Of a stretch of 64,000 nucleotides of DNA, positions 36,555 to 44,754 are shown piece by piece. Position 1 is the stretch's first letter. Each line of letters starts with the position of its first letter. The notes beneath the pieces are model-generated. The model did no database searches and had not been told where the DNA came from. It worked only from the letters and a program-made list of their open reading frames with translations. This stretch comes from Terriglobus sp. TAA 43 (GTDB lineage Bacteria; Acidobacteriota; Terriglobia; Terriglobales; Acidobacteriaceae), in assembly GCF_000800015.1 (NCBI RefSeq), contig NZ_JUGR01000001.1, positions 310,001-374,000 of the forward strand. The letters run 5' to 3'. A program made the position numbers and the translations under genes.

Positions 36555-38942
36555 TCAAAATGGTGCCACCTTGCTGAAAAAGGAATAGGACTCTTCGCTG
36601 AGTGCCACTTGCAGGTCTTTCAGAATCTTGTTCAGCTTATTGATTTCCACGTGATTCAGATGAAGCAAAGGACACGTCGGATCATTCGAACCACAATTCA
36701 TTACCGCAAAGACCTCGCGATCGTCGTCCGGGTTTTGAAGAGGAATGGCCAGTAAAACTTTGTGTTGGTATTCCTCGTCGAGAACAACGAAGGGATCTGG
36801 ACTGTTTTTCTCGTCATTTGGCGTTTTTACCCATAACAGCGGGATATTGTTCTTATACGCTCTCCCCGCGATCCCCTGGCCGCACCCGAGAGTCCGGCTT
36901 CTGGAAAACGGCGTGGCAGAACGATCGTCAGCAGTCGCGCGTGTCCCCCCGACAATCTTAAGCAGGCAGTCCGAACCGTCGAACACCATGAGACTCAACT
37001 CGATCTCGCCCCGCCAGATATTCCTTCTCTCGGCGGTGACGTAGCGTCGAAATAGTGGGATGCACAGTTCAAAATAACGTTGTAACACCTGCCTGTGGAT
37101 CATACGACGACTTTCGTCTGTTGATAACAGGGACGATTCGATGGAATGAATAGTTTGTCGATTTTCCCCAGGAGAGGAATGAGGGCTCGCCGGACGTAAA
37201 GGCGGAACACGCCAGGTGATCCCATAAGAAAACCCGACTTTGGGCTCGCGGATGGAAAGACATGCGACTCGCAAATGTCTCATAAACCATATCTGCGGTC
37301 GAAGCAGATCCTCGGTCTCGTAGTCACGCGGGCCCGCTACGACGTTTCCCCGGTCATCAATGGGCGAGACGTCCACGGAAAGGTTGGAGGGCAAATCGAA
37401 ATTACTCGTTTCCACCATCTTGCGGGGAAATCGCACATAGAGAAGGAGTTCGCCGATTGGGTGCAGAACTGGAAAATCGGCCTCCTCAACCATCAATTCA
37501 TTTCTGTACTGTTTCCGGTATTGGCGCTCGTCCAATGTGTGCTCGTTGAGCGCCCACCAGGAATATTCGATCCCAAATCGATCCCCGGGCAATAGCGGTT
37601 GGTGGAAATCAATACTGAGCTCTTTCGGTGAAGTTGATTCAAACCGGTGGCGAAACCCAGGGAATCGGCCTCCATGAATTTCTGAACGAACAAAACCGGG
37701 ATCGACATAACCGGCAGAGCCAGGCAAATGGAAAACGCGCAGCCGATCAACCGCCGACCGATCCTTCCCGATTCGGATGTCGTTGCATTCCACAATGCGA
37801 TGGGTATCTCCAAAATCATTGATCAACGACCCACAGGCAACTTGATCAATGTAGTAGGGAAAGGATGGCTTTCCTTTCGGGGTCTTTCTCTCGCTGGGGC
37901 GACTGTCAGAACGAGAGACTTTCGGTTTTGTTCGAGTCGAATTGCTCTTGGGCCAAACTCCAAAATCATTCGTGATCTTTCCCATGACACGTCCCCGCCA
38001 GCCGCGGCCTTTTTCTTCGTACTCTCGGAGAAAAACTTCGGCTCGTCGGGTCTTAGAGTTCCAGCGAACGATCGAATAGCCGTTGGCCTGCGTACCCCGG
38101 TCATAGAGCGCAGAGGCACCTATTTTGGTGTTCGAAATGATACCTCGTTCGGGAGGAGAGGGGGGATCAATCCATTGATCATGTTCGTGGCCGTGCAAAA
38201 TAAAATCGACTTGTGTCGATAAGTCTCTAGACAGTTTTTCTAAGGGGTGAAGCCACGAATCAGGATGATGTACGAGAGCAATCTTGACGTCGCAATCCGC
38301 GATTTGGGGCAGAGCGAAATTCGCCTGCCACCTTGCGCCCATCACGAGTTTCGCCTGCTCTTCATCCCTGCTACACATAATCGCAGAGTTGAATCCGGCG
38401 ATGCCAACTTTGATTCCGTTCACGGATAACGTTGACGCGTAACGCAGCGCCATGTCATCGGCCCCACAATGCTTTAGGCCAGCACGTCGTAAGAACTCAC
38501 GATAGGGGACAAACCGCGCAACCGTATTGTGTTGCGTCGCTATCGATGAGGCGGTCGAAGACGAGAACATTTCCGCTAAATCATTGGGATCCTTCAATCG
38601 ACTCAACCATTCCTGGTTATCCCGAAGAATCCGATTGCGGTCAAGATCGTGATTACCCGGAACGATAAAACAACGATCCACCGACAGCTTATCTTTGAAT
38701 CTCTGCCTTACCGATCCGAGGATGCGCCATGCTTCATCAAACTGGGTATCAATCGAAATTCCATCTCGGGTGCCAAAAGCCGCATCGCCAGTGAAGAAAA
38801 GCAAATCCGGATCCAGCCCGAATTGGGTACACACCCTCTCGAGATCTTCGTCGAGACTTCTCAGGATTTCACCAGAATCCCAACCATATTTCGGACTATT
38901 TGCGTGCAAATCTGACAGGTGGATCCACGTTAGGACGGACAA
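36555..38942 (-). CDS. Metallophosphoesterase with C-terminal GAF-like domain
   Basis: The protein is about 795 residues from the TTG at 38940-38942. An ATG at 39090-39092 would add 50 residues of unlikely composition. Residues 5-300 are a calcineurin-like phosphoesterase: TWIHLSDLHA (Asp11, His13), LLFFTGDAAFG, FIVPGNHDLD, ALVHHPDSW and ILHGHEHDQ, a complete metal site of the cAMP-phosphodiesterase (CpdA) type. A middle region of about 300 residues, probably beta-rich, is unrecognised. The last 200 residues (ELSLMVFDGSDCLLKIVGG, LGCGQGIAGRAYKNN, HKVLLAIPLQNPDDD) look like a GAF sensor domain. There is no signal peptide, so it is cytosolic. Such phosphoesterase heads occur on multidomain signalling or defence proteins, and the gene stands alone among decayed genes. 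Function is unknown. Confidence 0.72.
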   Translation of the reverse strand: MSVLTWIHLSDLHANSPKYGWDSGEILRSLDEDLERVCTQFGLDPDLLFFTGDAAFGTRDGISIDTQFDEAWRILGSVRQRFKDKLSVDRCFIVPGNHDLDRNRILRDNQEWLSRLKDPNDLAEMFSSSTASSIATQHNTVARFVPYREFLRRAGLKHCGADDMALRYASTLSVNGIKVGIAGFNSAIMCSRDEEQAKLVMGARWQANFALPQIADCDVKIALVHHPDSWLHPLEKLSRDLSTQVDFILHGHEHDQWIDPPSPPERGIISNTKIGASALYDRGTQANGYSIVRWNSKTRRAEVFLREYEEKGRGWRGRVMGKITNDFGVWPKSNSTRTKPKVSRSDSRPSERKTPKGKPSFPYYIDQVACGSLINDFGDTHRIVECNDIRIGKDRSAVDRLRVFHLPGSAGYVDPGFVRSEIHGGRFPGFRHRFESTSPKELSIDFHQPLLPGDRFGIEYSWWALNEHTLDERQYRKQYRNELMVEEADFPVLHPIGELLLYVRFPRKMVETSNFDLPSNLSVDVSPIDDRGNVVAGPRDYETEDLLRPQIWFMRHLRVACLSIREPKVGFSYGITWRVPPLRPASPHSSPGENRQTIHSIESSLLSTDESRRMIHRQVLQRYFELCIPLFRRYVTAERRNIWRGEIELSLMVFDGSDCLLKIVGGTRATADDRSATPFSRSRTLGCGQGIAGRAYKNNIPLLWVKTPNDEKNSPDPFVVLDEEYQHKVLLAIPLQNPDDDREVFAVMNCGSNDPTCPLLHLNHVEINKLNKILKDLQVALSEESYSFFSKVAPF

Positions 38943-39099
38943 AGGCAGTCTCTCAAATGAGCTGGGATAAGGTGTGGGACGGTCCAAAACATAATACGAC
39001 CGTCTCCGGAAAAATCTGCAATAAATATGTCGAGTTTTCCGGGAGCAAGCGACGTATCGCTTGGCTCTTGGTTCGTGTGAACCAACCCTCATGGAGTGC

Positions 39100-39576
39100 T
39101 TAGCCTGAAGGGGCGGAGAGACCTTTCATCCGGTAGCCGCTTGCCAAATCCCAACACCGAGTTCGATGGACTTCGGTCAGGCCGTGAGCGACCTTGGCTC
39201 GTATGAGCTGTCCTTCCAGATACGGGGTCGACTCTTTCGTGTGAGTTCTGTGATGCAACTGCGAGCCATCATCCATCTCAGAGAGCCCGAATTGCCCAGC
39301 ATAGACACGATGTTGGCCAGTTTTCCAAGGATCGGGAGCAACCACCCATCCTTCGGTGGAATGGCTTCGTTAAACAAGTTCATCGAGAGCGCGCATCCAA
39401 ACGAGAACAGCACTCGCATCAGCATCCGGAGAATCGACAGCGCGATCGCCGTTGGATGAGTAGTAGTTGCGGACCCGCTGAGTGTAATTACCGTCCGTGA
39501 TGGTCACCAAGAACTTTGCCGGTGCCGCGAAGAGCTGGCGCGAGCCGTCGTAGATACGGAGCCGAAGCTTGCTCAT
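39100..39576 (-). pseudogene. Broken gene with conserved N-terminus
   Basis: GGAGG lies eleven bases before an ATG at 39574-39576, and translation reads MSKLRLRIYDGSRQLFAAPA then KFLVTITDG and TQRVRNYY. This looks like the start of a beta-sandwich family I recall from other Acidobacteriota (prealbumin-like fold). The frame loses sense after about 40 residues, shows stops, and the region down to 39100 carries only short frames in changing phases. I read it as a gene with frameshifts and internal deletions. It lies upstream of, and on the same strand as, the metallophosphoesterase gene. Confidence 0.45.
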
Positions 39577-39728
39577 GAAATACAAGGCCTCCAAGTTTCC
39601 GGGGACGCCAGATTAACAGTGAGAGCAGGAAAGTCAAGAAAATGTTCGCCCGTGACTAATGCATTGGCTAACTACGATCTAATAATTTACGCTCCATCCC
39701 GGATAAGCTTAGTCGAGTGATCCTAGCG

Positions 39729-42143
39729 TTAGTTGCTGTTTGCAATAATCGGGATCGCCGCTGTGATCGTGGGATTGTCTCTCAGTCTGCAGTAGAGCGT
39801 TTTGACGTGCGTTTTTTCTGCGGTGAAGGAGAAGTTATCCTCGACTGCCGTTCTAGGTACTTGTACTGCACCCTGAAAGCTTTCTGTAGCACTAATCTCT
39901 TGCATAAGGAAGATTTCGCTGCCGTGGAGCACGCAGCCTTTCACGTCGCAGTGAACGCTTGAGAGGTGGGGGCGGCGTACCAATGTGCCGAATTCAACCC
40001 ATGCGCCTTTTTCGCCACTTGCCCTGACCATCCTGATCTGCAAGGTTCCGAACGCGGACTCACCAAGCTTACGGTCGAGGTCGATGCCGCCGACTATGGT
40101 GTGTGCGTCTTCCAGCACCAAGGCGGGCTCAGGTTGTTGAAAGGAAAGTACAGCGTCCGCTTCGCCGTTCACTGTGGCGATCTCGATCCGATCCGTGGGG
40201 GCTACGACGCCGTCGCTGCTCACTACGAAATGCAACGTGCTGTGCAGTGGAATGGCCCCGGCGGTGAGCAGTTCAACGGCTAGTTCACCGGGAGGGTTTT
40301 CGACGGAAGGTTGAAACGACAGGACGTGAAGGACCGCAGCGGCGTCTTCCGCGGAGAGAGAGATTTTCTGCGATCTGCCGTCGCGATAGGTTACGAGCAG
40401 AACGTCTCCTACAGAAGCTTTTCGTTGAGGGGGCAGAGAGAATGCCGCGTCGTTCTGAGTGATGGTTGATGCGGCGGTGAGGCTTTGACCTGCCGCGCTC
40501 ACCGCAGCAATCTGATCAAGCTCTTTGCCGGTCATAAAGACGCTCCTACCATCCTTGGAGAGCGACGCAAGTTTCACACCGCCGCCTTCGGTTGCATGTT
40601 CGGCGAACGGAAGCGCGACCGGAGCGACAGAGCCGTACTGGCTTAACTGGAGCAAGTATTTCCCGGCGGTCCGATCCCGGACGGGTACCGAGAGATTGAT
40701 AGAACCATCGTCGGAAATGGTGAAGGGAACTTCATCTGTCGTGCCGTCTGGTTGGCGAAGAAATACATTGTGGAGGCATGCCGTTGCGTTGGCCGTGAGC
40801 TGCTGCGGGAACGTTTGTCCTGCTACGAACGGGCCATTCATGATTTTCCAACCGACACCTTCAGACCGTTGGAAGAGAAGTTCAGGACCATCGAATTCAT
40901 CGAAACCCCAGCGGCCGCGTAGCCTAGCGCGTATGAATGGCGCATCCGCGCTGGCCGTCAGCGGAGATACTCCAGTGGCTGGCCGAGCGGGATCGCGAAT
41001 AAGCCCGCCGGAGAGGACGTCGGCGGTGATGGGCAATACCTTGCTTCCGAAATCGAGGAGCAGATCATGGGCGAACTCCGTGGAGTAGAAGATGGTTGAG
41101 CCACGGAGTGGCAGTACCATCTCCGGATTTCGCAGACAGAATGCCTGGCGGGGCGTGGAAAGATGCAGGTCCGGAAGACGCGATGGTTGGATGGGTGGCA
41201 GGGCAATCCCGATCACCGACAGGGGGTTGCTGAAAGACGGCGCTGTGTTGAGTCTCGTATGTAGCGAGGCTCCTTGCGGCAGGGTGATCGCCGGGATGTA
41301 GCGGTATTGCGCTGTGTGCAGCTGACCAAGGAGATGCACAAGATCAATGATTGTTCCAACGTATGCGGAGTACGCTCCGCCATCATTCTGGGACGCTTCG
41401 TTGATGAAGTCGGAGGATGCTCCTGTGGAGATTGCGGCGGAAATGGTCTGCTCACTGCCGCTATCCAACAGCATGGGTGCACTTGTTTGAGTCAAACAGT
41501 CCACCTGGTCATCCACGGGTTGCTTGAAACAATCAGCGTTCGGCTTCAGCACGAGCGCGCTTGCCAGCTTTGCAGAACGCGCGGCGATGACTTTATCGTC
41601 TTCCTGTGCAACCGTTCGCATGCCCGCAAGATAGCTTTCAATGCGCTGTTGTTGTAGCGACGCTTTGAATAGCGTGTCAGCCGCATGTGAAAACACACCG
41701 GGGTTTTTCTGCACCACGGAACGCAGTGTGTCGAAGTCACCCTCCCTGGCGGGAGCGAGGAACATTACCGCGCGCTGCGCGCCGGCGGGAACGGAGATGT
41801 CTGTAGGCCGTTGCCCCTCGGGTCGCCATGTCTCGATACGTGTGAACCAGTCGTCTGGCGGTTCGTTCGTCGCACTGCGAAGAAATGCTACGACAAGTAA
41901 CAGACGGTTTGACTGCGTGGAAGGAAGATCGGCTCTCACTTTCAAGTGATCGTTCGGCAGTAGATCTGGTACCTCTGCTATGGGGAGCGTGACTCCATTC
42001 CGAGTAACGGAGACGAAGATCGTGGGGCCTTGTATGTCAAAGCGCTGGTCATCGGCCATGGCCCGCATGCAACCGCAGAGCACTAGTGCCAAACCAAAAA
42101 GCAGATGGTGAATCGACCTGCGGGGATCGCCTTTCCGTCTCAT
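39729..42143 (-). CDS. Large exported protein of unknown function
   Basis: This is an 804-residue protein with a signal peptide that may end at a lipobox-like LVLCGC (near residues 20-25). The rest is unrecognised: an N-terminal beta-rich segment (FDIQGPTIFVSVTRNGVTLP), a helical stretch with SLQQQRIESYLAGMRTVAQED, then long beta-rich regions resembling Ig-like modules (VPFTISDDGSINLSVPVRDR; GELAVELLTAGAIPLHSTL). Overlap of its start with the stop of the DUF4239-like gene (ATGA) makes them one operon, headed by the small exported protein at 43471. The operon starts next to a cluster of the same palindromes that flank the RiPP genes. Confidence 0.7.
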   Translation of the reverse strand: MRRKGDPRRSIHHLLFGLALVLCGCMRAMADDQRFDIQGPTIFVSVTRNGVTLPIAEVPDLLPNDHLKVRADLPSTQSNRLLLVVAFLRSATNEPPDDWFTRIETWRPEGQRPTDISVPAGAQRAVMFLAPAREGDFDTLRSVVQKNPGVFSHAADTLFKASLQQQRIESYLAGMRTVAQEDDKVIAARSAKLASALVLKPNADCFKQPVDDQVDCLTQTSAPMLLDSGSEQTISAAISTGASSDFINEASQNDGGAYSAYVGTIIDLVHLLGQLHTAQYRYIPAITLPQGASLHTRLNTAPSFSNPLSVIGIALPPIQPSRLPDLHLSTPRQAFCLRNPEMVLPLRGSTIFYSTEFAHDLLLDFGSKVLPITADVLSGGLIRDPARPATGVSPLTASADAPFIRARLRGRWGFDEFDGPELLFQRSEGVGWKIMNGPFVAGQTFPQQLTANATACLHNVFLRQPDGTTDEVPFTISDDGSINLSVPVRDRTAGKYLLQLSQYGSVAPVALPFAEHATEGGGVKLASLSKDGRSVFMTGKELDQIAAVSAAGQSLTAASTITQNDAAFSLPPQRKASVGDVLLVTYRDGRSQKISLSAEDAAAVLHVLSFQPSVENPPGELAVELLTAGAIPLHSTLHFVVSSDGVVAPTDRIEIATVNGEADAVLSFQQPEPALVLEDAHTIVGGIDLDRKLGESAFGTLQIRMVRASGEKGAWVEFGTLVRRPHLSSVHCDVKGCVLHGSEIFLMQEISATESFQGAVQVPRTAVEDNFSFTAEKTHVKTLYCRLRDNPTITAAIPIIANSN

Positions 42144-42904
42144 CGGGCGCTGCCGTCCTGTAGATCGTTCTGGACTGCCCGAAAGGCCCCTACGTCCACG
42201 TGGGTTGCGCCCTCAAATGGGCGATCGAGATCTGAAATAGCTAGCAAAGACACGGTGATGAGAACGGTCAGTGAGATGACGTGGAAGAAATGGATCGACT
42301 TCCGCTCGTTGCATAACAAGCACGAGGAGATGACGACGATGACGCCGCCGAAGATCAGGACATTCCACATCATGAAAGGGAGGTGTCCCTGGAAATCCTG
42401 CATCCTTGCATCCCGGCGTATCTGCAGCGATGACAATGCCGTAATGACGTTCCCACGCCCGGTTGTGGCCTCATGTCCCGCACAAGATCCGAGCGTGTTC
42501 CACATCTGGCGGAGAACAGTTTCTCCCGATGCATTTGCATGATGTGCCTGCATGGCGGTCCACTCCGTCCCGATGACCGCATCGAGGTATGCCCGGGATT
42601 GTTGCTGCAGTGGTTGCGAACACGCTTCGGGCATAAGTTGCGCGCTGCGATTAATCAAGAGGACAGCTGAAGCTTCCGCTCGCACATCCGCAACCGCCGC
42701 CTGGTATGCAAGCCAGGCGTCTGAAAGCATGAATCCGAGCGATACGGCGTACACGGTGCCCAGGATGCTCAGTTGCCAGCCATTGACGCTGTTGGCACGT
42801 TTGCGAGTACCCTCCTCTAACTTGCAATCAAGAAGGTAGAGGAGAGCCAGCGCAAAGGTGATCGACAGCAGAACGATGGCCAGGCTTTGTGTATAGGTGA
42901 GCAT
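42140..42904 (-). CDS. DUF4239-like (bestrophin-like) membrane protein
   Basis: This 254-residue protein has an N-terminal helix (SLAIVLLSITFALALLYLL) and a second (NGWQLSILGTVYAVSLGFML) followed by SDAWLAYQAAVADVRAEAS, the signature of the DUF4239 family. Two more helices lie near the C-terminus (MMWNVLIFGGVIVVISSCLL; VISLTVLITVSLLAIS). DUF4239 proteins are related to bestrophin-type channels, but no activity has been shown that I know of. It is coupled by a four-base overlap to the 804-residue exported protein, and 21 bases separate it from the small exported protein upstream. Confidence 0.78.
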   Translation of the reverse strand: MLTYTQSLAIVLLSITFALALLYLLDCKLEEGTRKRANSVNGWQLSILGTVYAVSLGFMLSDAWLAYQAAVADVRAEASAVLLINRSAQLMPEACSQPLQQQSRAYLDAVIGTEWTAMQAHHANASGETVLRQMWNTLGSCAGHEATTGRGNVITALSSLQIRRDARMQDFQGHLPFMMWNVLIFGGVIVVISSCLLCNERKSIHFFHVISLTVLITVSLLAISDLDRPFEGATHVDVGAFRAVQNDLQDGSAR

Positions 42905-42925
42905 GGAGATTCTCTCGTTCGAAAT

Positions 42926-43471
42926 CTAGAACGCGCGTTCGACGAAGTGCGCGGTCTTTTGACCAGCATCAACCGTATAGTACGCCGTGACTTTCGCGGC
43001 CTTTTCAGTACCTTTGCCAGTTGCGCGGGCGGCATCGTCCGTGGCATCGCCGGTCAGACGTAAGGTGTCCAAGGTGCCTTTGCCTGTATCAATGGTGATC
43101 GTGTGAGCTCCATGATCCACGCCTTTCACCGTCCCCTTGATTTCATGCAAGCCTTTGTCGCCCAGACGATCAATCTCGTGTGCGGTTTCGCGTCCGCCTT
43201 TCGCGGTGTAGTGCACGACAATAACGGTTCCCTTGTCGATTCCGTGAAGGGTGTCCCGGGATATATCGCGTGTACCGTCGCCGGTGTGAACAGCCACTTC
43301 GTCTGTGAAATGGAACGTATGGACTGCGCCGTCCTTAGTGTCGACCACCACAACCTTACCCGCCCGGTCGACGGCTTTTACGGCTCCAACCACCGCGCCG
43401 GCCACGTCCTGGGCGGCATAAAGGGAAGTGGTGCTGAGAGCCAGTGCGCAAAGTGCAAGAGTGCGAATCAA
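42926..43471 (-). CDS. Small exported protein, His/Asp/Thr-rich repeats
   Basis: I choose a TTG start (43469-43471) because AAGGAG lies eight bases upstream and the product opens with a signal peptide (IRTLALCALALSTTSLYAA). The upstream ATG at 43522 lacks this. The roughly 180-residue protein contains two related beta-rich units: GAVKAVDRAGKVVVVDTKDG with GAVHTFHF, and GTVKGVDHGAHTITIDTGKG with GTLDTLRL. The pattern suggests a duplicated OB- or SH3-like fold. I do not recognise a named family. It leads the operon with the DUF4239-like and 804-residue proteins. Confidence 0.7.
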   Translation of the reverse strand: MIRTLALCALALSTTSLYAAQDVAGAVVGAVKAVDRAGKVVVVDTKDGAVHTFHFTDEVAVHTGDGTRDISRDTLHGIDKGTVIVVHYTAKGGRETAHEIDRLGDKGLHEIKGTVKGVDHGAHTITIDTGKGTLDTLRLTGDATDDAARATGKGTEKAAKVTAYYTVDAGQKTAHFVERAF

Positions 43472-43582
43472 GGGAGAATCTCCTTCAGAGTTTTTTCGTC
43501 GCCGGATGTAGCCAGCGCTCACAGTTCTGAAGGTAGAAAAGATTCGTCAATGATCCCATCCGTGGCTCTACATGCGTTGCCG

Positions 43583-43668
43583 TGCGGTTCCACATGGCCC
43601 GGTACCGTGTGGAACCACACGGCTGGCAGTGTGCTTCCACATGTGTCCGTTATGTAGCGATACGGATT
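43583..43668. promoter_or_regulatory. Cluster of TGTGG-AA-CCACA-type palindromes (copy 1)
   Basis: Four related sites lie between the divergent small exported protein and the receiver gene: 43583-43597 (GTGCGGTTCCACATG), 43606-43621 (CGTGTGGAACCACACG, a near-perfect palindrome), 43630-43645 (TGTGCTTCCACATGTG) and 43652-43665 (ATGTAGCGATACGG). The same kinds of site occur at 47805-47863. Spacing of about 23 bases between centres (two helix turns) suggests a cooperative regulator. The NarL-type regulator encoded nearby is the obvious candidate, by position only. Confidence 0.6.
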
Positions 43669-43735
43669 CAAAAGAGTTGATGTTATCCGTAGCATCGACT
43701 CTGTACCGAAGTGAAGGCAGGCAACTCCCAGTCCG

Positions 43736-44101
43736 ATGAAGATTTTGATAGTAGAAGATAATCCGACCGTCCGGCAGCTTATTCAAAGAGCGACGGCGGA
43801 TATCGCAGATGAGGCAATCACTCGAGGGGACGGCGCGGACGCGCTTGAAGCCTACGAGGAAAACCATCCTGACATTGTTCTGATGGATGTAAAGATGCCG
43901 CGTATGGATGGACTCGCCGCCACGCGGCAGCTGGTCCAGAAGCATCCCGAGGCCCGCGTCATCATCGTTACAGACTATGACGACGACGAATTTCGCCATG
44001 CTGCACGAGATGCCGGCGCGTGCGCCTATGCGTTGAAGACAAACCTTACTGACTTAGAGGCGATCATTCAGGCGCACTGTATCTGCCTGCCGGGGAATTA
44101 A
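43736..44101 (+). CDS. Stand-alone response-regulator receiver protein
   Basis: This 121-residue single receiver domain shows the acidic pair Glu7-Asp8 (ILIVEDNP), the phospho-acceptor Asp51 (IVLMDVKMPRMDG), a Thr in IIVTDYDDDEF and a Lys in YALKTNL. There is no output domain, so it works by protein contact, for example as a phosphate sink or adaptor in a phosphorelay. Its 3' end overlaps the convergent NarL-type regulator by four bases. It starts beside the first palindrome cluster, so it is probably in the same regulon as the sensor kinase and RiPP genes. Confidence 0.9.
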   Translation: MKILIVEDNPTVRQLIQRATADIADEAITRGDGADALEAYEENHPDIVLMDVKMPRMDGLAATRQLVQKHPEARVIIVTDYDDDEFRHAARDAGACAYALKTNLTDLEAIIQAHCICLPGN

Positions 44102-44754
44102 TAAAGGCGTTCGTGCAACGCAGCGCGATGCTGCAGAGCAAAACGAGCCAGGGCATTCGCGCCTTCAATCTCCAATTTGCGACACATGTTAGTGCGATGG
44201 TTTTCGACCGTGCGATAGTGGATTCCCAGTTCGTCGCCAATCTCTTTGCTGGAAAGTCCGTCGGCAATCAACCGCAGCACCTTCTTTTCAGTAAGCGTCA
44301 GGATCTTGAGGTTTAGAGGCGAGCCTGCGTTTTCTGACTTCTGATTCAAGAGGACCGCGGCCATGGTGGAGCCAATGTATGTTCTACCGGCGTTGACTGC
44401 ATGAATGGCGGCGCAGACTTCTTCTGTCTCGCTACCTTTCAACAGGTATCCCTTGCCGCCCACGTCCATCGCTGCGCGCATGAGGTCTTCATCCGCGTGG
44501 AAGGTCATGAAGATGATGCGGGTTTTTAATGATCGTTGGGCTACTTCGCGTGCAACGCCCAGCCCATTTAATCCGGGCATATCTATATCCAGGATGGCCA
44601 CTGCAGGGGCCAGTTCTTCCATCAGGCGAAGTGCGTCGTTGCCATCGGCAGCTTCGGCAATCACCCGTAGCTGTTCGTCATCTTCGATAGTTGCTTTGAG
44701 GCCACGGCGAACTACAGGATGATCATCAGCTAGAAGAACGGGGATAATATTCAT
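44098..44754 (-). CDS. NarL/LuxR-type response regulator
   Basis: The 218-residue protein has a receiver domain (LLADDHPVVRRGLK; AILDIDMPGLNG with phospho-acceptor Asp56; GYLLKGS) and a C-terminal LuxR helix-turn-helix (LTLTEKKVLRLIADGLSSKE, then YRTVENHRTNMCRKLEI). It is translationally coupled to the upstream sensor kinase (overlap 44751-44754), so the two form a two-component pair. LuxR-type regulators bind short palindromes as dimers, and the TGTGG-AA-CCACA sites at both ends of this block are candidate targets. Confidence 0.93.
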   Translation of the reverse strand: MNIIPVLLADDHPVVRRGLKATIEDDEQLRVIAEAADGNDALRLMEELAPAVAILDIDMPGLNGLGVAREVAQRSLKTRIIFMTFHADEDLMRAAMDVGGKGYLLKGSETEEVCAAIHAVNAGRTYIGSTMAAVLLNQKSENAGSPLNLKILTLTEKKVLRLIADGLSSKEIGDELGIHYRTVENHRTNMCRKLEIEGANALARFALQHRAALHERLY

